Virus record (IMG/VR): IMGVR_UViG_3300041409_000263
Span: 1 to 42,160 of that record
Direction: 5' to 3' (one strand)
DNA length: 42,160 bases
From: a virus
Part shown: in pieces, positions 1 through 8,532 of the stretch
Numbering within the stretch: the first letter of the stretch is position 1
How the letters are laid out: each line of letters opens with the position of its first letter
Notes under the pieces: generated by a model
What the model was told of the DNA's origin: nothing
What the model saw: the letters and a program-made list of their open reading frames with translations, nothing else
The model's database searches: none
Position numbers and translations under genes: made by a program

Positions 1-263
1 TATCCGCCGGACCCGAAGGTCGTGGTCGATCCGGCGTCGATGCTCATGAACACGTACGTCATCGGCCCGAGAGTCTTGTACTTCCCGAGGAGGGTGCCGT
101 TTCCGATGTTGGGTCCGGTCGCCGCCGATGACCACGTCGGGTTGAAGGACGTGAGTGGGCCTTCGAGGAGGTTTTGCAGGTAGTTGATGCCGTCGGCCCA
201 TGAGTCGCCGAGCGCCGCGGAGGTTTGCGTGCTCGCTGTCGGGCTGCCTACCGGGAACGTCAT
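1..263 (-). CDS. Minor tail / receptor-side protein, N-terminal part (truncated by window edge)
   Basis: Only the first 87 codons are visible. The ATG at 263 follows directly on the TAG stop of the upstream tail gene. The fragment contains an NGTLLGKYKTLG...TTTFGSGG pattern. This resembles repeats found in actinophage minor tail proteins that lie after the tail-associated genes, so a role at the tail tip or in host recognition is inferred from both pattern and position. The C-terminal part, which would show any receptor-binding or enzymatic domain, lies outside the window. Confidence 0.7.
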   Translation of the reverse strand, partial: MTFPVGSPTASTQTSAALGDSWADGINYLQNLLEGPLTSFNPTWSSAATGPNIGNGTLLGKYKTLGPMTYVFMSIDAGSTTTFGSGG

Positions 264-2546
264 CTAGGGCCCCCATACTGTTCCGTCGTCCCAGAACGAC
301 ACGTCCCACACGGCGATCGTCGTGGCCTGCCGGGCGGACAGGGCTTGGGTGTAGCCGTCGGTAGGGCTGTGCTCGTCATCGCAGCCGGTGATCCACACGT
401 GGACGTCGGCGGCGATCCCGTCGGGGTCCACGAGCCGCGCCCGGTCACCGAGCTGACGCCGGGGATCACCCAGCACGCGGATGCCGGTGTAGGTGATGTG
501 CGGTCGCGCGAGCCTGCTCAGGAGCGCCTGGGCGACACCGCGGCAGAACGACAGGTCCTGGCGCCACTGGTTGTCCGGGACGTCGAGCGGCTGCGCCCCG
601 AACGCGGCGATCGACGGAGCGTCCTCTTCGTACGCGGCGGTCGCGGTGCGGGTGCTGACGATGACCTGCCGGCCGGCGAGGACCAGCGCCGGGTTACCGG
701 ACGTGTCGACCAGGTACAGGGGTGCGACGTACCGGTTGGAGACGGTCAGCTTCGCGGTCCCGGCGGTCCACGAGTTGACCTGGACGGTGATGTAGCCGGA
801 CCGGTCCAGGCCCGATCCGTCAGGTTTGGTGTTCGCGCGGACCCGGGAGAAGCCGGGAACGTTTCCCATGCCCGACTTCACCGACGTGTCGAGGTCGACG
901 AGCGGATCGTCGAAGGTGACGTTGAAGCTGCGGACCGACCGGCCGGGGAAGCTGAGCGCGTCGGCAGCCCACACGTCCTGCACGCCGGTGACGGTGAGCG
1001 CGTTGACGGGGATGCTGATCTGGTTGCGGACCTGGTCGATGTTGTCGCTGTACGCGAGCTCCAGCAGGTCCCGGTCGGCGTGGATGGTGTGGGACACGGT
1101 CTGCTGCGCGGTGCGGGTCCAGTACTCGCTGGTGCGGTAGTACGCCACCCCGGTTTCGGTGAACCCGATCCACGCGAACTCGGCCTGCGCCAACTCCCGC
1201 AGCAGCTCGTGGGAGTCCCGCTTGTCGCTGGGCAGGGCAGCCACCAGATCGTTTGTGGATGGCCCGAGTTCCGCGCCCGCCGTCCACCCGTAGGTCGTCA
1301 GGGGGGAGACGTCGGTGACGGTGTTGCCGCGGGTGACGAGGAACCCTTCGACGGTGCCCATGGCGGTCATCTGCGCCCGGTCCGCGGCGGCAATGTCGAC
1401 GATGTTCCCGGCGTCGGCCACATCGAAGGTGGTCGTGGTGGCGTTCTGCCGGATCTCGATGCGCCGCCCGGAGGCACGCTGCCGCAAGCTCACCGACAGG
1501 TAAGTGGTGGCGGTCAGCGGCGTGGTGACGGTGGTGGCCCCGGAGGTGCCGCGGTCGTAGGTGAGCTGCAAGGTTTGCACACCGGCGCTGTCGATGAGCT
1601 GCAACGTCACGATCGACCCGGCGTCCGAGCTGTACAGGACGGCGAGGTCGCGGATCGGCGCCCCCACCACGGCGGGGTCGATGCGGCCCCACCACTCCAG
1701 GAGGACGTAGTCGTTGAGAACGTTCGGCAGCGCCACGGGGGTGCTCAGCCGGTACCCGGCCCACGTGTAGAAGTCCGGGTGCCCGGCCGTCACGGTGGGG
1801 CCGGCAAGGGCGTACCCGAACTGGCCCTGCGCGAAGCGGCACGGCTCGTCGAACGTGCCGGCCCCGGAGTTGTACCAACCCGCCCATTGCAGTGTTCCCA
1901 CGTCGGGGGTCGCGGAGCCGTGCATCGTCGCGGACAGGACGGTGCCGGTGCGCGCGGGGGATGCGTAGAACGCGTTGGCGCGGAGCACGTAGTCGACGAG
2001 CCACTGCGCGTTCAGGCCGGGCTTCACGTTCGACCCCGAGCCGACGTCGGCGGTGACCGCGGGGACGGCCACCTTGGTGCGCAGCCGTTCCCGATTGTCG
2101 AGCGCAGTCAACGTCGCGGTGCGGTTCGTCGACGACACGGGCAGCGACCGGGACAGGCCCGTGAAGCGGCGCACGTACGCGGTCACACCCGGCGACGTGT
2201 CGAACCCGATGTCGACCGTGACCGGCCGCGACAGCCGCTCCTTCCCAGCGAGGGGAGACGCGCCGTTGAGGCGGGAGAAGTACCAGGCGGCGTGCTTCGC
2301 GTTGTCCGTCGAGTCCCCGACCGCGAGTTCCACCGTCGCCTCGGCGACCGACGAGCCCTCCACCTGCGTGACCTCGTCCGGGAGGTCCCCGCTGATCTGC
2401 CGGGACACCTTCACCGACCCGACCTGCGCGGACACGTCGTCCACGCCGGCGACACCGTTGTTGTCCCAGTCGACCGTGACCTTCGCCCGCGGCGCCCGCT
2501 CCGCGTTCGCGGCGGCAGCCGCGACACCACCCGGGTCGGTGATCAC
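264..2546 (-). CDS. Minor tail protein with LamG-like domain (tail hub/baseplate type)
   Basis: The product is 760 aa. Residues about 15-180 look like a phage tail-hub/distal tail beta domain (VTVDWDNNGVAG..., VTVDIGFDTSPGVTAYVRRFTGLSRS). A concanavalin/LamG-like beta-sandwich stretch follows at roughly 230-400 (FTYDRGTSG..., LSVSLRQRASGRRIEIRQ). The C-terminal hub-like segment ends in a phage-tail motif (QLGDRARLVDPDGIAADVHVWI). The ATG at 2546 overlaps the stop of the preceding tail gene by 4 bp (ATGA). Gene order after the tape measure and a small distal-tail protein supports a central tail-tip protein. No protease or peptidoglycan-hydrolase motif was seen. The specific hub assignment is inference; a tail role is well supported. 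Confidence 0.8.
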   Translation of the reverse strand: MITDPGGVAAAAANAERAPRAKVTVDWDNNGVAGVDDVSAQVGSVKVSRQISGDLPDEVTQVEGSSVAEATVELAVGDSTDNAKHAAWYFSRLNGASPLAGKERLSRPVTVDIGFDTSPGVTAYVRRFTGLSRSLPVSSTNRTATLTALDNRERLRTKVAVPAVTADVGSGSNVKPGLNAQWLVDYVLRANAFYASPARTGTVLSATMHGSATPDVGTLQWAGWYNSGAGTFDEPCRFAQGQFGYALAGPTVTAGHPDFYTWAGYRLSTPVALPNVLNDYVLLEWWGRIDPAVVGAPIRDLAVLYSSDAGSIVTLQLIDSAGVQTLQLTYDRGTSGATTVTTPLTATTYLSVSLRQRASGRRIEIRQNATTTTFDVADAGNIVDIAAADRAQMTAMGTVEGFLVTRGNTVTDVSPLTTYGWTAGAELGPSTNDLVAALPSDKRDSHELLRELAQAEFAWIGFTETGVAYYRTSEYWTRTAQQTVSHTIHADRDLLELAYSDNIDQVRNQISIPVNALTVTGVQDVWAADALSFPGRSVRSFNVTFDDPLVDLDTSVKSGMGNVPGFSRVRANTKPDGSGLDRSGYITVQVNSWTAGTAKLTVSNRYVAPLYLVDTSGNPALVLAGRQVIVSTRTATAAYEEDAPSIAAFGAQPLDVPDNQWRQDLSFCRGVAQALLSRLARPHITYTGIRVLGDPRRQLGDRARLVDPDGIAADVHVWITGCDDEHSPTDGYTQALSARQATTIAVWDVSFWDDGTVWGP

Positions 2547-2908
2547 ACCTGCCTCAGCACCAGGACACCCGCGTGCCAGCCGGGGCTGAGCGCGTACGGG
2601 GTGGTGTCACTCAGCGACGCCACGTTCACCAGCACAAACCCGGCGTAGGCAGGCTCGCGGTACTCGAACGGGCCCAGACCCATCGACCCGTCGTAGTACT
2701 GCTCCACCAGCCGCCACTGCGCATCGGTGAGCTTGTTCCACGGCAACGAGTAGGTCCGCTTCCGGCCCGCCACGTCCTGCGTCCGCGCGGCCCGCAGACT
2801 ACTGTGCTCCGAGCCGACGATCTCCAAGTTCCGGGAGTAGTCACGGCCAGGCGCAGGGAGCACCGTGGCGGGCATACCGCGGCGGGCAAGAGACCACGTC
2901 GAAGCCAC
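2543..2908 (-). CDS. Small minor tail protein (distal-tail type)
   Basis: This 121 aa protein lies between tape measure and tail hub. It has the pattern of small actinophage tail proteins: an internal SLPWNKLTDAQWRLVEQYYDG segment (about 52-75) followed by an FEYREPAYAGFVLVNVASLSD beta stretch and a C-terminal VLVLRQV. The family position suggests a tail-tip adaptor. The start at 2908 opens after a 235-bp gap from the tape measure gene, which is filled on the other strand by a membrane gene. Its stop overlaps the next tail gene by 4 bp. Confidence 0.75.
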   Translation of the reverse strand: MASTWSLARRGMPATVLPAPGRDYSRNLEIVGSEHSSLRAARTQDVAGRKRTYSLPWNKLTDAQWRLVEQYYDGSMGLGPFEYREPAYAGFVLVNVASLSDTTPYALSPGWHAGVLVLRQV

Positions 2909-2965
2909 CGCTCACCCCCAGGTCGGTTTTGGTGGATGTCCCTGCGGACTGAGGCGCGGTGCGCG

Positions 2966-2971
2966 TACGGT
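2966..2971 (+). promoter_or_regulatory. Possible -10 element for the lone plus-strand membrane gene
   Basis: TACGGT ends 7 bases before the ATG at 2979. That is the spacing expected for an actinobacterial leaderless transcript starting at the A of the ATG. A weak -35-like TGCGGA lies at 2943-2948 with a 17-bp spacer. This is suggestive only. Confidence 0.3.
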
Positions 2972-2978
2972 GCTCCGC

Positions 2979-3143
2979 ATGAAGGGCATCGGAGCGATCC
3001 TGACCGTGGTCGGCCTGCTACTTGCCGGCGTTCAGCTGGCCGCGTTGGCGACCGGGACGCTGATCTCGGCAGGACACCTGGTGGTCGGCGTGGTCCTGGT
3101 GCTGGCCGGCGCGTTTGTGCTGCGTTCCGCGGCCAGGGGCTAG
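2979..3143 (+). CDS. Two-helix membrane protein on the opposite strand (moron-like)
   Basis: This 54 aa protein is almost entirely two hydrophobic helices (about residues 4-24 and 32-48). A short polar turn joins them and the tail is basic (LRSAARG). It is the only plus-strand gene inside the leftward structural operon. It exactly fills the gap between the tape measure gene, whose stop abuts at 3144, and the next tail gene. The open frame extends upstream to 2865, but that part is basic and low quality and overlaps the neighbouring gene, so the ATG at 2979 is preferred. Such isolated reversed genes are often lysogenically expressed morons. A role in superinfection exclusion or the host envelope is inference only. 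Confidence 0.6.
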   Translation: MKGIGAILTVVGLLLAGVQLAALATGTLISAGHLVVGVVLVLAGAFVLRSAARG

Positions 3144-6059
3144 TCAGCCCTGCCTGTCGATGTCCCGTTGGCCTTCGGCGACCGCGTGCGCGAGTGTTTT
3201 GTTCGTGGTCCTCAGCTCAGCCCGCACCTGAATCGGCCGGTCGGCGACCGCCCGGAGCAGCGCACGGTCGGCGGGGTGAAGCTCGGCCACCACGCTCCCA
3301 CCGCCAGCCGACGTGGCCACCCGGGACGCGGTCATGCCTCCGGCGGCCCACGCGACGGTGCCGCCGAACATGCCCACCACGTCTTCGGCGATGGACTTCG
3401 ACCGGCTGCGCTTCGACGTGGCGAGGGGGATGAACGCCTCACCCGCGGTTTCGGGCTCGTTCCACTGGTACAGCGTCCCCATGCTCGGGGTGGCGACCAT
3501 GGCCTGCTGCGGCAGGTAACCGTCGGCGGCGCTGCGGACGTGGATGCCGCCGTCCGCGTTCGGGATCGTCTTCCCCGCGCGAGGTCCGGAAGTGAGCCGC
3601 GTCGTGTTCATCACGATGTCGATACGCCGCGACCGCAACGCCTCGATCTGCCTGCGCAGGGCGATGACCTGCGCCGTCTGCTGGACAAGCGGGCCCTGGA
3701 CTGCGACCCGAATCTCTTTGCCCTTCAGGCGGCGGATCTCGGCGTTCAACTGCGACACGCTCATGCCGGCGATACCGGTGGTCCTGGCGACCTTCGCCGC
3801 CGCAGCTGCCGCCTCGCCGGCCGGTGAGGGCAGCAGCCCATACGCCGTCGCCAGCATGTTCGCCGCATGCCGCGACATCCCGGCGGCCATGGCCGCCTGC
3901 ACCATCTGCGACCGCATCCCCGCCAACGCCGCATCCGCGTCCGCGATGCCCTCCGGACCCATCGCCGACATCTGCGACGTCAGATCACGGGCCTTCCCCG
4001 ACATGGCGATGAACGCCTCGGCGAGCTTCTGCCCCTTCTCGCTGGTCAGGTCGAAGTCGGTCCGCTGCCCGTTCAGGGCGCCCCGGTTCTCCGTCACTGC
4101 GGCAGTCAGTTCCTTCAACGACCGCTGGTAGGCGATCGTCGCCTGGTCAACCGACGCGACACCGGTAATGCCCTCCAACGCGCCCTGGTACTCCTTCAAC
4201 TGCGCGGTCGCATCTTCCGCCGTCTTCGCGACCGAGCCGGTCACCTCGGCAACCCGCTGCGCCGAATCCGCGGCGGGACCACCCGCGCCGGCCGCTGCGT
4301 CGAGCGCGGCCTTGTACTTCGGCAGCATGTCTGTGGTGATCCCGGTCTGCCGGGCGATCTCCGCGAACGCCGTCCCGGCATTCGTCGAGTTCCCCGAGTC
4401 CATCATCGCGGACAGAGACGCGTCGAGGTTGTCGAGGTTCCGCTGAGCCTCCGACACCGAGAAGGAGAAGTTGGACAGATGGAAGATGTCCTCCAATGCC
4501 GTCGCGTTCTTCATCCCACTGGCGCCGCCGTTGCCGGTGAAGAAGTTCGCCGACCGCTTCAGCCCATCGAGATCCCGCCCGAAGTTCCGTACCAGCTCAC
4601 CGTTGGACTTCCCCGACATGGCGAGGTTGTCGAGCGCATCCGCGAGCTTCTCCACACTGACCGCGGTGTCGTTGACCGCACCGGCGACCGCGCCGACGAT
4701 CTGCATCCCGACGAACGCGGCGCCGAGACCACCGGCCAGTCTCCCCGCGCGGCCGAGCCCGTTCGCCGCCATGTTCCCCGCGCCGCCCATGCCGCGGAGC
4801 GCGGCCATCGACGCGGCCATCCTCGGCGCGAGTGTCCCGTACGCACCACCCAGCGCGAGCACTGCACCAGTCAGAGCAACCGTTATGGTCACCGTGGTCT
4901 GGATCGGCCCAGGCAGGCCAGCAAACCCGTTCAGCGTGCTCGTCGTCTCCTTCGCCAGGGCCCGCAGCACTCCCGTCGCGCCGGACCCGGCGCCGATCAT
5001 CGCCGTCTCAAACGAGCCCTTCAACGTCTCCAGGTCACCGGCGAGGTTGTCCATCTTCTTCGCAGCCATGTCGGCCGCGAACCCGGCGTCGTTGACCTTC
5101 GCGATCCACTCGTCCGCGCCGGCCGCGCCTGCCTTCATGGCGATCGCGGCGACACGGTACGCGTCCGCGCCGAAGATGGTCTTCAGCGCCGCACCCTGCT
5201 GCTCCTGCGAAAGCCCACCGAGCTTCGACTGCAAGATGCCGGCGATCTGCGAGAACGACTTCATCGACCCGTTGGTGTCGAAGAACGAGATGCCCAGGTC
5301 CTGCATCAGCCCGGCGGCCTTGTCGGTGGGGGCGACCATCATCAGCATCGCCTGCTTCCACGACGTGCCCGCATCCGACCCGGTGATCCCGGCGTTCGCG
5401 AACATCGCCAGCGCGCCCGCGGTCTCCTCAATGGAGAACCCGAGCTGCGCCGCGATTGCCGACGACTGCCTGAACCCCGCGGCCATGTCCGAGACCTCGC
5501 CCTGCGCCTTGCCCGCCGCCGCGGCGAGAACGTCCGCGACGTGCGTGACGTCGGAGCCCTTCAACCCGAAGGTGACCATCGCCGACGCCGCGACCTCAGC
5601 CGAGTCCGCGACAGACAGGTTCCCCGACGCGGCCAGATCCAAGGCGCCCTTGAGCGCGCCGCCCAGGATGTCCTTCGTGGAGACACCCGCCTTCGCCAGC
5701 GCCTCCTGGCCTTGCGCGGCCTCGGTCGCGGAGAACTTCGTCGCCGCACCCATCTCCAACGCGGACCGCTTCAACGCGTCGAGGTCCTTACCCGTCGCCC
5801 CGGTCGCAGCCGACACCGCAGACATCTGCTTCTCGAACGCCATCGCGGCCTTGACCGCGTACCCGGCCATACCCAGCAGAGCGACACCGGCGATGCCCAC
5901 ACCGGTAGAAATCTCGGACATGCCCTTCTTGCCCTGCCGGGCCGCGCCGTCCATCTCCTTACCTAGATGCTTCACGGAAGCCCCAGCGGCGCGCGTAGCG
6001 GCCATGAACTCGGCGTTGAGGAGCCTCAGGCGAACGGCGACAGTTCTATCCATCCCCAT
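3144..6059 (-). CDS. Tail tape measure protein, TP901 family
   Basis: At 971 aa this is the longest gene in the window. Residues about 50-350 match the TP901 tape measure core: AMAFEKQMSAVSAATGATGKDLDALKRSALEMG, the AAQGQEALAKAG segment and the MLMMVAPTDKAAGLMQDLGISFFDTNGSMKSF segment. Alanine/glycine-rich hydrophobic stretches near 385-410 and 440-465 are the usual membrane-like part. The protein sets tail length and occupies the tube lumen; by the usual rule of about 1.5 angstrom per residue it would correspond to a tail near 145 nm. The start overlaps the frameshifted tail chaperone by 14 bp. No lysozyme or peptidase domain was recognised in the C-terminal part. Confidence 0.95.
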   Translation of the reverse strand: MGMDRTVAVRLRLLNAEFMAATRAAGASVKHLGKEMDGAARQGKKGMSEISTGVGIAGVALLGMAGYAVKAAMAFEKQMSAVSAATGATGKDLDALKRSALEMGAATKFSATEAAQGQEALAKAGVSTKDILGGALKGALDLAASGNLSVADSAEVAASAMVTFGLKGSDVTHVADVLAAAAGKAQGEVSDMAAGFRQSSAIAAQLGFSIEETAGALAMFANAGITGSDAGTSWKQAMLMMVAPTDKAAGLMQDLGISFFDTNGSMKSFSQIAGILQSKLGGLSQEQQGAALKTIFGADAYRVAAIAMKAGAAGADEWIAKVNDAGFAADMAAKKMDNLAGDLETLKGSFETAMIGAGSGATGVLRALAKETTSTLNGFAGLPGPIQTTVTITVALTGAVLALGGAYGTLAPRMAASMAALRGMGGAGNMAANGLGRAGRLAGGLGAAFVGMQIVGAVAGAVNDTAVSVEKLADALDNLAMSGKSNGELVRNFGRDLDGLKRSANFFTGNGGASGMKNATALEDIFHLSNFSFSVSEAQRNLDNLDASLSAMMDSGNSTNAGTAFAEIARQTGITTDMLPKYKAALDAAAGAGGPAADSAQRVAEVTGSVAKTAEDATAQLKEYQGALEGITGVASVDQATIAYQRSLKELTAAVTENRGALNGQRTDFDLTSEKGQKLAEAFIAMSGKARDLTSQMSAMGPEGIADADAALAGMRSQMVQAAMAAGMSRHAANMLATAYGLLPSPAGEAAAAAAKVARTTGIAGMSVSQLNAEIRRLKGKEIRVAVQGPLVQQTAQVIALRRQIEALRSRRIDIVMNTTRLTSGPRAGKTIPNADGGIHVRSAADGYLPQQAMVATPSMGTLYQWNEPETAGEAFIPLATSKRSRSKSIAEDVVGMFGGTVAWAAGGMTASRVATSAGGGSVVAELHPADRALLRAVADRPIQVRAELRTTNKTLAHAVAEGQRDIDRQG

Positions 6060-6441
6060 CGCCGATCACCTCGTCCCGCCTCGTGAGAATCTTCAGACCA
6101 TCGGTCGGTTCGTTGCCGGGGTCCTCGCGGGTGGAGACACGCCGCGACGCCCTGTCGAACGCGGCGCAGCCACCGCACCAGTACAGATCGGAGTCGAACG
6201 CGTCCCGGTTGTGGATGAGATCTTTCGGGTCCCACGCTTCGTCGATCGGGTGCCCGCATCCCTTGCACAGCGCGTCCTCGTACGCCTGCAACCCGAGGAG
6301 CAGCGCGAGGTCGTCTTCGGTCCACTCCGGTTCGCCGCGTTCCACGACGCGCCCGCGGATCACCGACAGCGGCCGGCCGACGGACCGGGCGGCGCGGACC
6401 TGTTCCCTCAGCCGTCTCGACTGGGCCAGACGGTCTCGGCT
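6046..6441 (-). CDS. Tail assembly chaperone, -1 frameshift extension (gpT-like), zinc-ribbon type
   Basis: This is the extension reached by -1 slippage from the upstream chaperone frame; the fused product is 302 aa (171 + 131). After the slip the protein continues PKSRDRLAQSRRLREQ. It carries two CxxC pairs (CKGCGHP and CGGCAAFDRA), consistent with a zinc ribbon. No independent start with a good ribosome binding site was seen at the junction; the open frame reaches upstream to 6570 only as an out-of-frame shadow. Position between the tail tube and tape measure genes is the hallmark of the gpG/gpGT pair, which loads the tape measure during tail assembly. Confidence 0.85.
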   Translation of the reverse strand, partial: SRDRLAQSRRLREQVRAARSVGRPLSVIRGRVVERGEPEWTEDDLALLLGLQAYEDALCKGCGHPIDEAWDPKDLIHNRDAFDSDLYWCGGCAAFDRASRRVSTREDPGNEPTDGLKILTRRDEVIGDGDG

Positions 6442-6953
6442 TTTGGGATGTCCACCGCCGCCTTGTTGACCGTCTGCGCGGCCCGCCGCAGCGGCATCGT
6501 CTGCCCGTCGGTCCACTCGTTCCAGATGCCGGTCCAGTCGTCGAGGGTCATCCCCTCGGGCTCGACGCATGCGGCGTGGAGGAGGGCCGGGATGTAGGTG
6601 TCGGGGTTGACGAGGAGCTCGGTGATCTCCTTCTTCTGATCGTTCGTCGGCGGGTGCGCGTCGATCAGCTCCTGCTCACGCAGCCGGCCGAGGCCCTGGA
6701 ACACGAACGTGACGTTCGAGTCCAGCATCTCCTCGCGGAGAGCGAGCAGCTTGTCCGCCAGCAGCGGGGCCTTCGGCTCGTCGGCCGCGGTGCCGCCGTC
6801 GCGGCGGTCATCGGCCTTCGCCTGCTCGTACTCGGCGAGGAGCGTGTCGTACTCCGCCGCCAGATCGGCGCGGGCACAGACGGTGGCCTGAGCCTTCGGC
6901 GTCTTGAACGTGCCCTTGACGTCGGCCCATGCCCGCTTCCTGCCTTCGCCCAT
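6408..6953 (-). CDS. Tail assembly chaperone (gpG-like), unshifted product
   Basis: The unshifted product is 181 aa, acidic and helical. It contains a conserved-looking stretch on tail tape loading (LADKLLALREEMLDSNVTFVFQGLGRLREQELIDAHPP) and a C-terminal VEPEGMTLDDWTGIWNEWTDGQ segment. The start ATG overlaps the tail tube stop by one base (TGATG). Ribosomes that do not slip at the CCCAAAA heptamer stop at 6408. A fraction continue into the downstream frame and make the longer form. The two products are expected in unequal amounts, which is known to matter in lambda-like tails. Confidence 0.9.
   Translation of the reverse strand: MGEGRKRAWADVKGTFKTPKAQATVCARADLAAEYDTLLAEYEQAKADDRRDGGTAADEPKAPLLADKLLALREEMLDSNVTFVFQGLGRLREQELIDAHPPTNDQKKEITELLVNPDTYIPALLHAACVEPEGMTLDDWTGIWNEWTDGQTMPLRRAAQTVNKAAVDIPKAETVWPSRDG
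6441..6447 (-). promoter_or_regulatory. Programmed -1 ribosomal frameshift site, CCCAAAA
   Basis: On the minus strand the heptamer C CCA AAA is in the correct X XXY YYZ register of the gpG-like frame, at codons 170-171. Slipping back one base yields CCC AAA AGC CGA and enters the 131-codon extension. The heptamer lies 11 codons before the normal stop. GC-rich sequence downstream could form a stimulatory structure, which I did not fold. Confidence 0.85.
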
Positions 6954-7447
6954 CAGGCGACCGTGGCGTTCATGTTCGGCTCACCGGTGACGGCGAACGT
7001 GGCGGTGAACGTCTGCATGCCGTCGCCGATGTCGTCCGGCGGCCGGGAGTTCACGTTGACCGGGGCGACCTCGACCTTGTTGCCGGCGGCCCACGCCGTG
7101 CTGGATCCGCCGACGCGGCGGATCACCAGGAACCCGGCGGTGCCATCCGGAAGCGCGGTGGACGGCGGGACGAGAGCATTCCACGCGGTGTCCGCGGTGG
7201 AGTCCCGGTACCCCTGGTACGACCAGGCGTCCCCGCCGAACGTGCCGACACCGGTCTTGTTGAACCGGGACGCTGCGTCCGCGGCGTCGACCGTGTTGCC
7301 GCTCATCGGCGTCTTGAGACCGTCGCGCCGCATCTGCGGCGTCAGGTCCACAGCGGCGTTCAGTTCGGCGACGGTGGGCGTGGCCTGGGCGGCGAGGGAT
7401 GCGGCGAATACGACGCGGATCTGTCCGGTCGGCTGGTAGCGGGCCAT
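6953..7447 (-). CDS. Major tail tube protein
   Basis: This 164 aa beta-rich protein has the size and composition of a siphovirus tail tube subunit. Features include AELNAAVDLTPQMRRDGLKTPMSGNTVDAADAASRFNKT near residues 28-66, a GFLVIRRVGG segment and the terminal MQTFTATFAVTGEPN motif common in actinophage major tail proteins. It sits between the connector genes and the frameshifted chaperone, the canonical place. Its stop overlaps the chaperone start by one base. Confidence 0.9.
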   Translation of the reverse strand: MARYQPTGQIRVVFAASLAAQATPTVAELNAAVDLTPQMRRDGLKTPMSGNTVDAADAASRFNKTGVGTFGGDAWSYQGYRDSTADTAWNALVPPSTALPDGTAGFLVIRRVGGSSTAWAAGNKVEVAPVNVNSRPPDDIGDGMQTFTATFAVTGEPNMNATVA

Positions 7448-7449
7448 GG

Positions 7450-7734
7450 TCAGCTCTCCTCAGCGGGCTTGTCGGTGTCCTGCCCGGCGATCTGCTCGAG
7501 CTGGTTTGTGAGGGTGGCGCGGTCGCGGCCGGTCTTCTCGGCGCGGAGCGCGGCGCGCGCCTTGGCGGGGTCGTCGCCGACCGCCTTGACGGCCTCGGGG
7601 ACGGTCATGTCCTCGACGGCCGGGGCGTCTCCGGAGAACTCCACCCAGTCGCGGTGCCGCCACACGTCGCGGAACGCGGACTCAGGGACCTCGACCGGGG
7701 GACTGGCGGGCAGGTTGGGGTGCGACATCAGCAT
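7450..7734 (-). CDS. Small acidic structural-operon protein, unknown
   Basis: This 94 aa protein has the pattern PESAFRDVWRHRDWVEFSGDAP near residues 17-40 and a helical, charged C-terminus ending in acidic residues. A GAGGAG ribosome binding site lies 8 bases before the ATG at 7734, which favours this start over the in-frame ATG two codons later. The gene lies between the tail tube and a small structural protein. Tail accessory or assembly function is inferred from position only. Confidence 0.7.
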   Translation of the reverse strand: MLMSHPNLPASPPVEVPESAFRDVWRHRDWVEFSGDAPAVEDMTVPEAVKAVGDDPAKARAALRAEKTGRDRATLTNQLEQIAGQDTDKPAEES

Positions 7735-7745
7735 GGGGAGACTCC

Positions 7746-8069
7746 TCAGACCCGGAAGAAGCCGTGCGTCACGGTGGCGACGGACGAGTAGTTGACGGTG
7801 ATCAGGTTCGTTGCGGGGTCGGCGAACGCCTGCGTGAGCGGGCCGATCTTCGCCTCGGCGTTCGCCGCGATGACCCGGACGAGGTCCGCCTCGGGCTGCC
7901 CGGCTGGGCCGCTTCCAGGGGTGACGACGGTGACCGTCGTCCCGGTCGCACCGGTGCGGACTTCCAGGTGCAGCCGGTCATCCGGGGCAACAGTGTCCGA
8001 CGTGGTGGGTGCGATCAGCGCGGGGGTGAGTCCCGCCGCGCTGATCTGCTGGTAGGTGCGCAGTGTCAT
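7746..8069 (-). CDS. Small structural protein, unknown (tail/connector region)
   Basis: The product is 107 aa and mostly beta in character (LHLEVRTGATGTTVTVVTPG, NLITVNYSSVATVTHGFFRV). A clear GAGGAG ribosome binding site precedes the ATG at 8069. Similar short beta proteins occur between tail terminator and tail tube genes in actinophages. The exact role is not recognisable. The 70 bp before it contain only a weak CCCGC/GCGGG hairpin at 8106-8120. Confidence 0.65.
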   Translation of the reverse strand: MTLRTYQQISAAGLTPALIAPTTSDTVAPDDRLHLEVRTGATGTTVTVVTPGSGPAGQPEADLVRVIAANAEAKIGPLTQAFADPATNLITVNYSSVATVTHGFFRV

Positions 8070-8139
8070 GAGTTCTCCTCAGGCGGGGTTCGGGCATGGT
8101 GAAGACCCGCGCGAGGCGGGGAGACGAGACGGGGGTTGG

Positions 8140-8532
8140 TCAGGCGGGGGTGAGGTAGTACCGGTACACGTCGTCGGCGTAGAACAGCGGCGGATTCGTG
8201 GAGTCGTCACGGAGCACACCGCGGCCCAGCTCATGCGACGGAGCGCCGCTGTACCTCTGACCAGTCGGAGCCGCCAAGGCGCCGAGCATCACCGCGCGGG
8301 CCTCCACGCCGACGTTCTCCGCCGCGCCGCGGGTCTTCCCCACGGCCTTGATCTGGATCGCGGACTCGCCGTCCGCGTTCCGGTCAGTGACCGGCCCGTC
8401 GTAGGTCGCGGTCCACGGGTACACGACCACGTACGGCGGGGCCAGGTCGACAGCGCCGTCCTTCGCGATGCCGTCGCCGGTAGCGATCCCCGCCCCCTTC
8501 AACGCCGCGACCACCACATCGGTCAGCGTCAC
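8140..8532 (-). CDS. Tail terminator / tail completion protein
   Basis: This 130 aa protein follows a HK97 gp10-like gene, the usual place of the tail terminator. Internal features include a PPYVVVYPWTATYDGPVTDRNAD stretch (about 32-55) and an arginine/tyrosine-rich C-terminus (FYADDVYRYYLTPA), typical of the small alpha/beta terminator fold. The GTG start overlaps the preceding stop by 4 bp (GTGA). The assignment rests on size, pattern and gene order. Confidence 0.7.
   Translation of the reverse strand: MTLTDVVVAALKGAGIATGDGIAKDGAVDLAPPYVVVYPWTATYDGPVTDRNADGESAIQIKAVGKTRGAAENVGVEARAVMLGALAAPTGQRYSGAPSHELGRGVLRDDSTNPPLFYADDVYRYYLTPA

Noticed and set aside
225-2648. 807-codon plus-strand open frame opposite the tail hub gene
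   Set aside because: Its product is Arg/Gly/Val-rich low complexity, and it is a complement-strand shadow in high-GC DNA. The minus-strand frame has recognisable tail domains.
8106-8120. Terminator hairpin before the small structural gene
   Set aside because: The stem is only 5 bp with a 5-base loop, too weak in a high-GC background to call.
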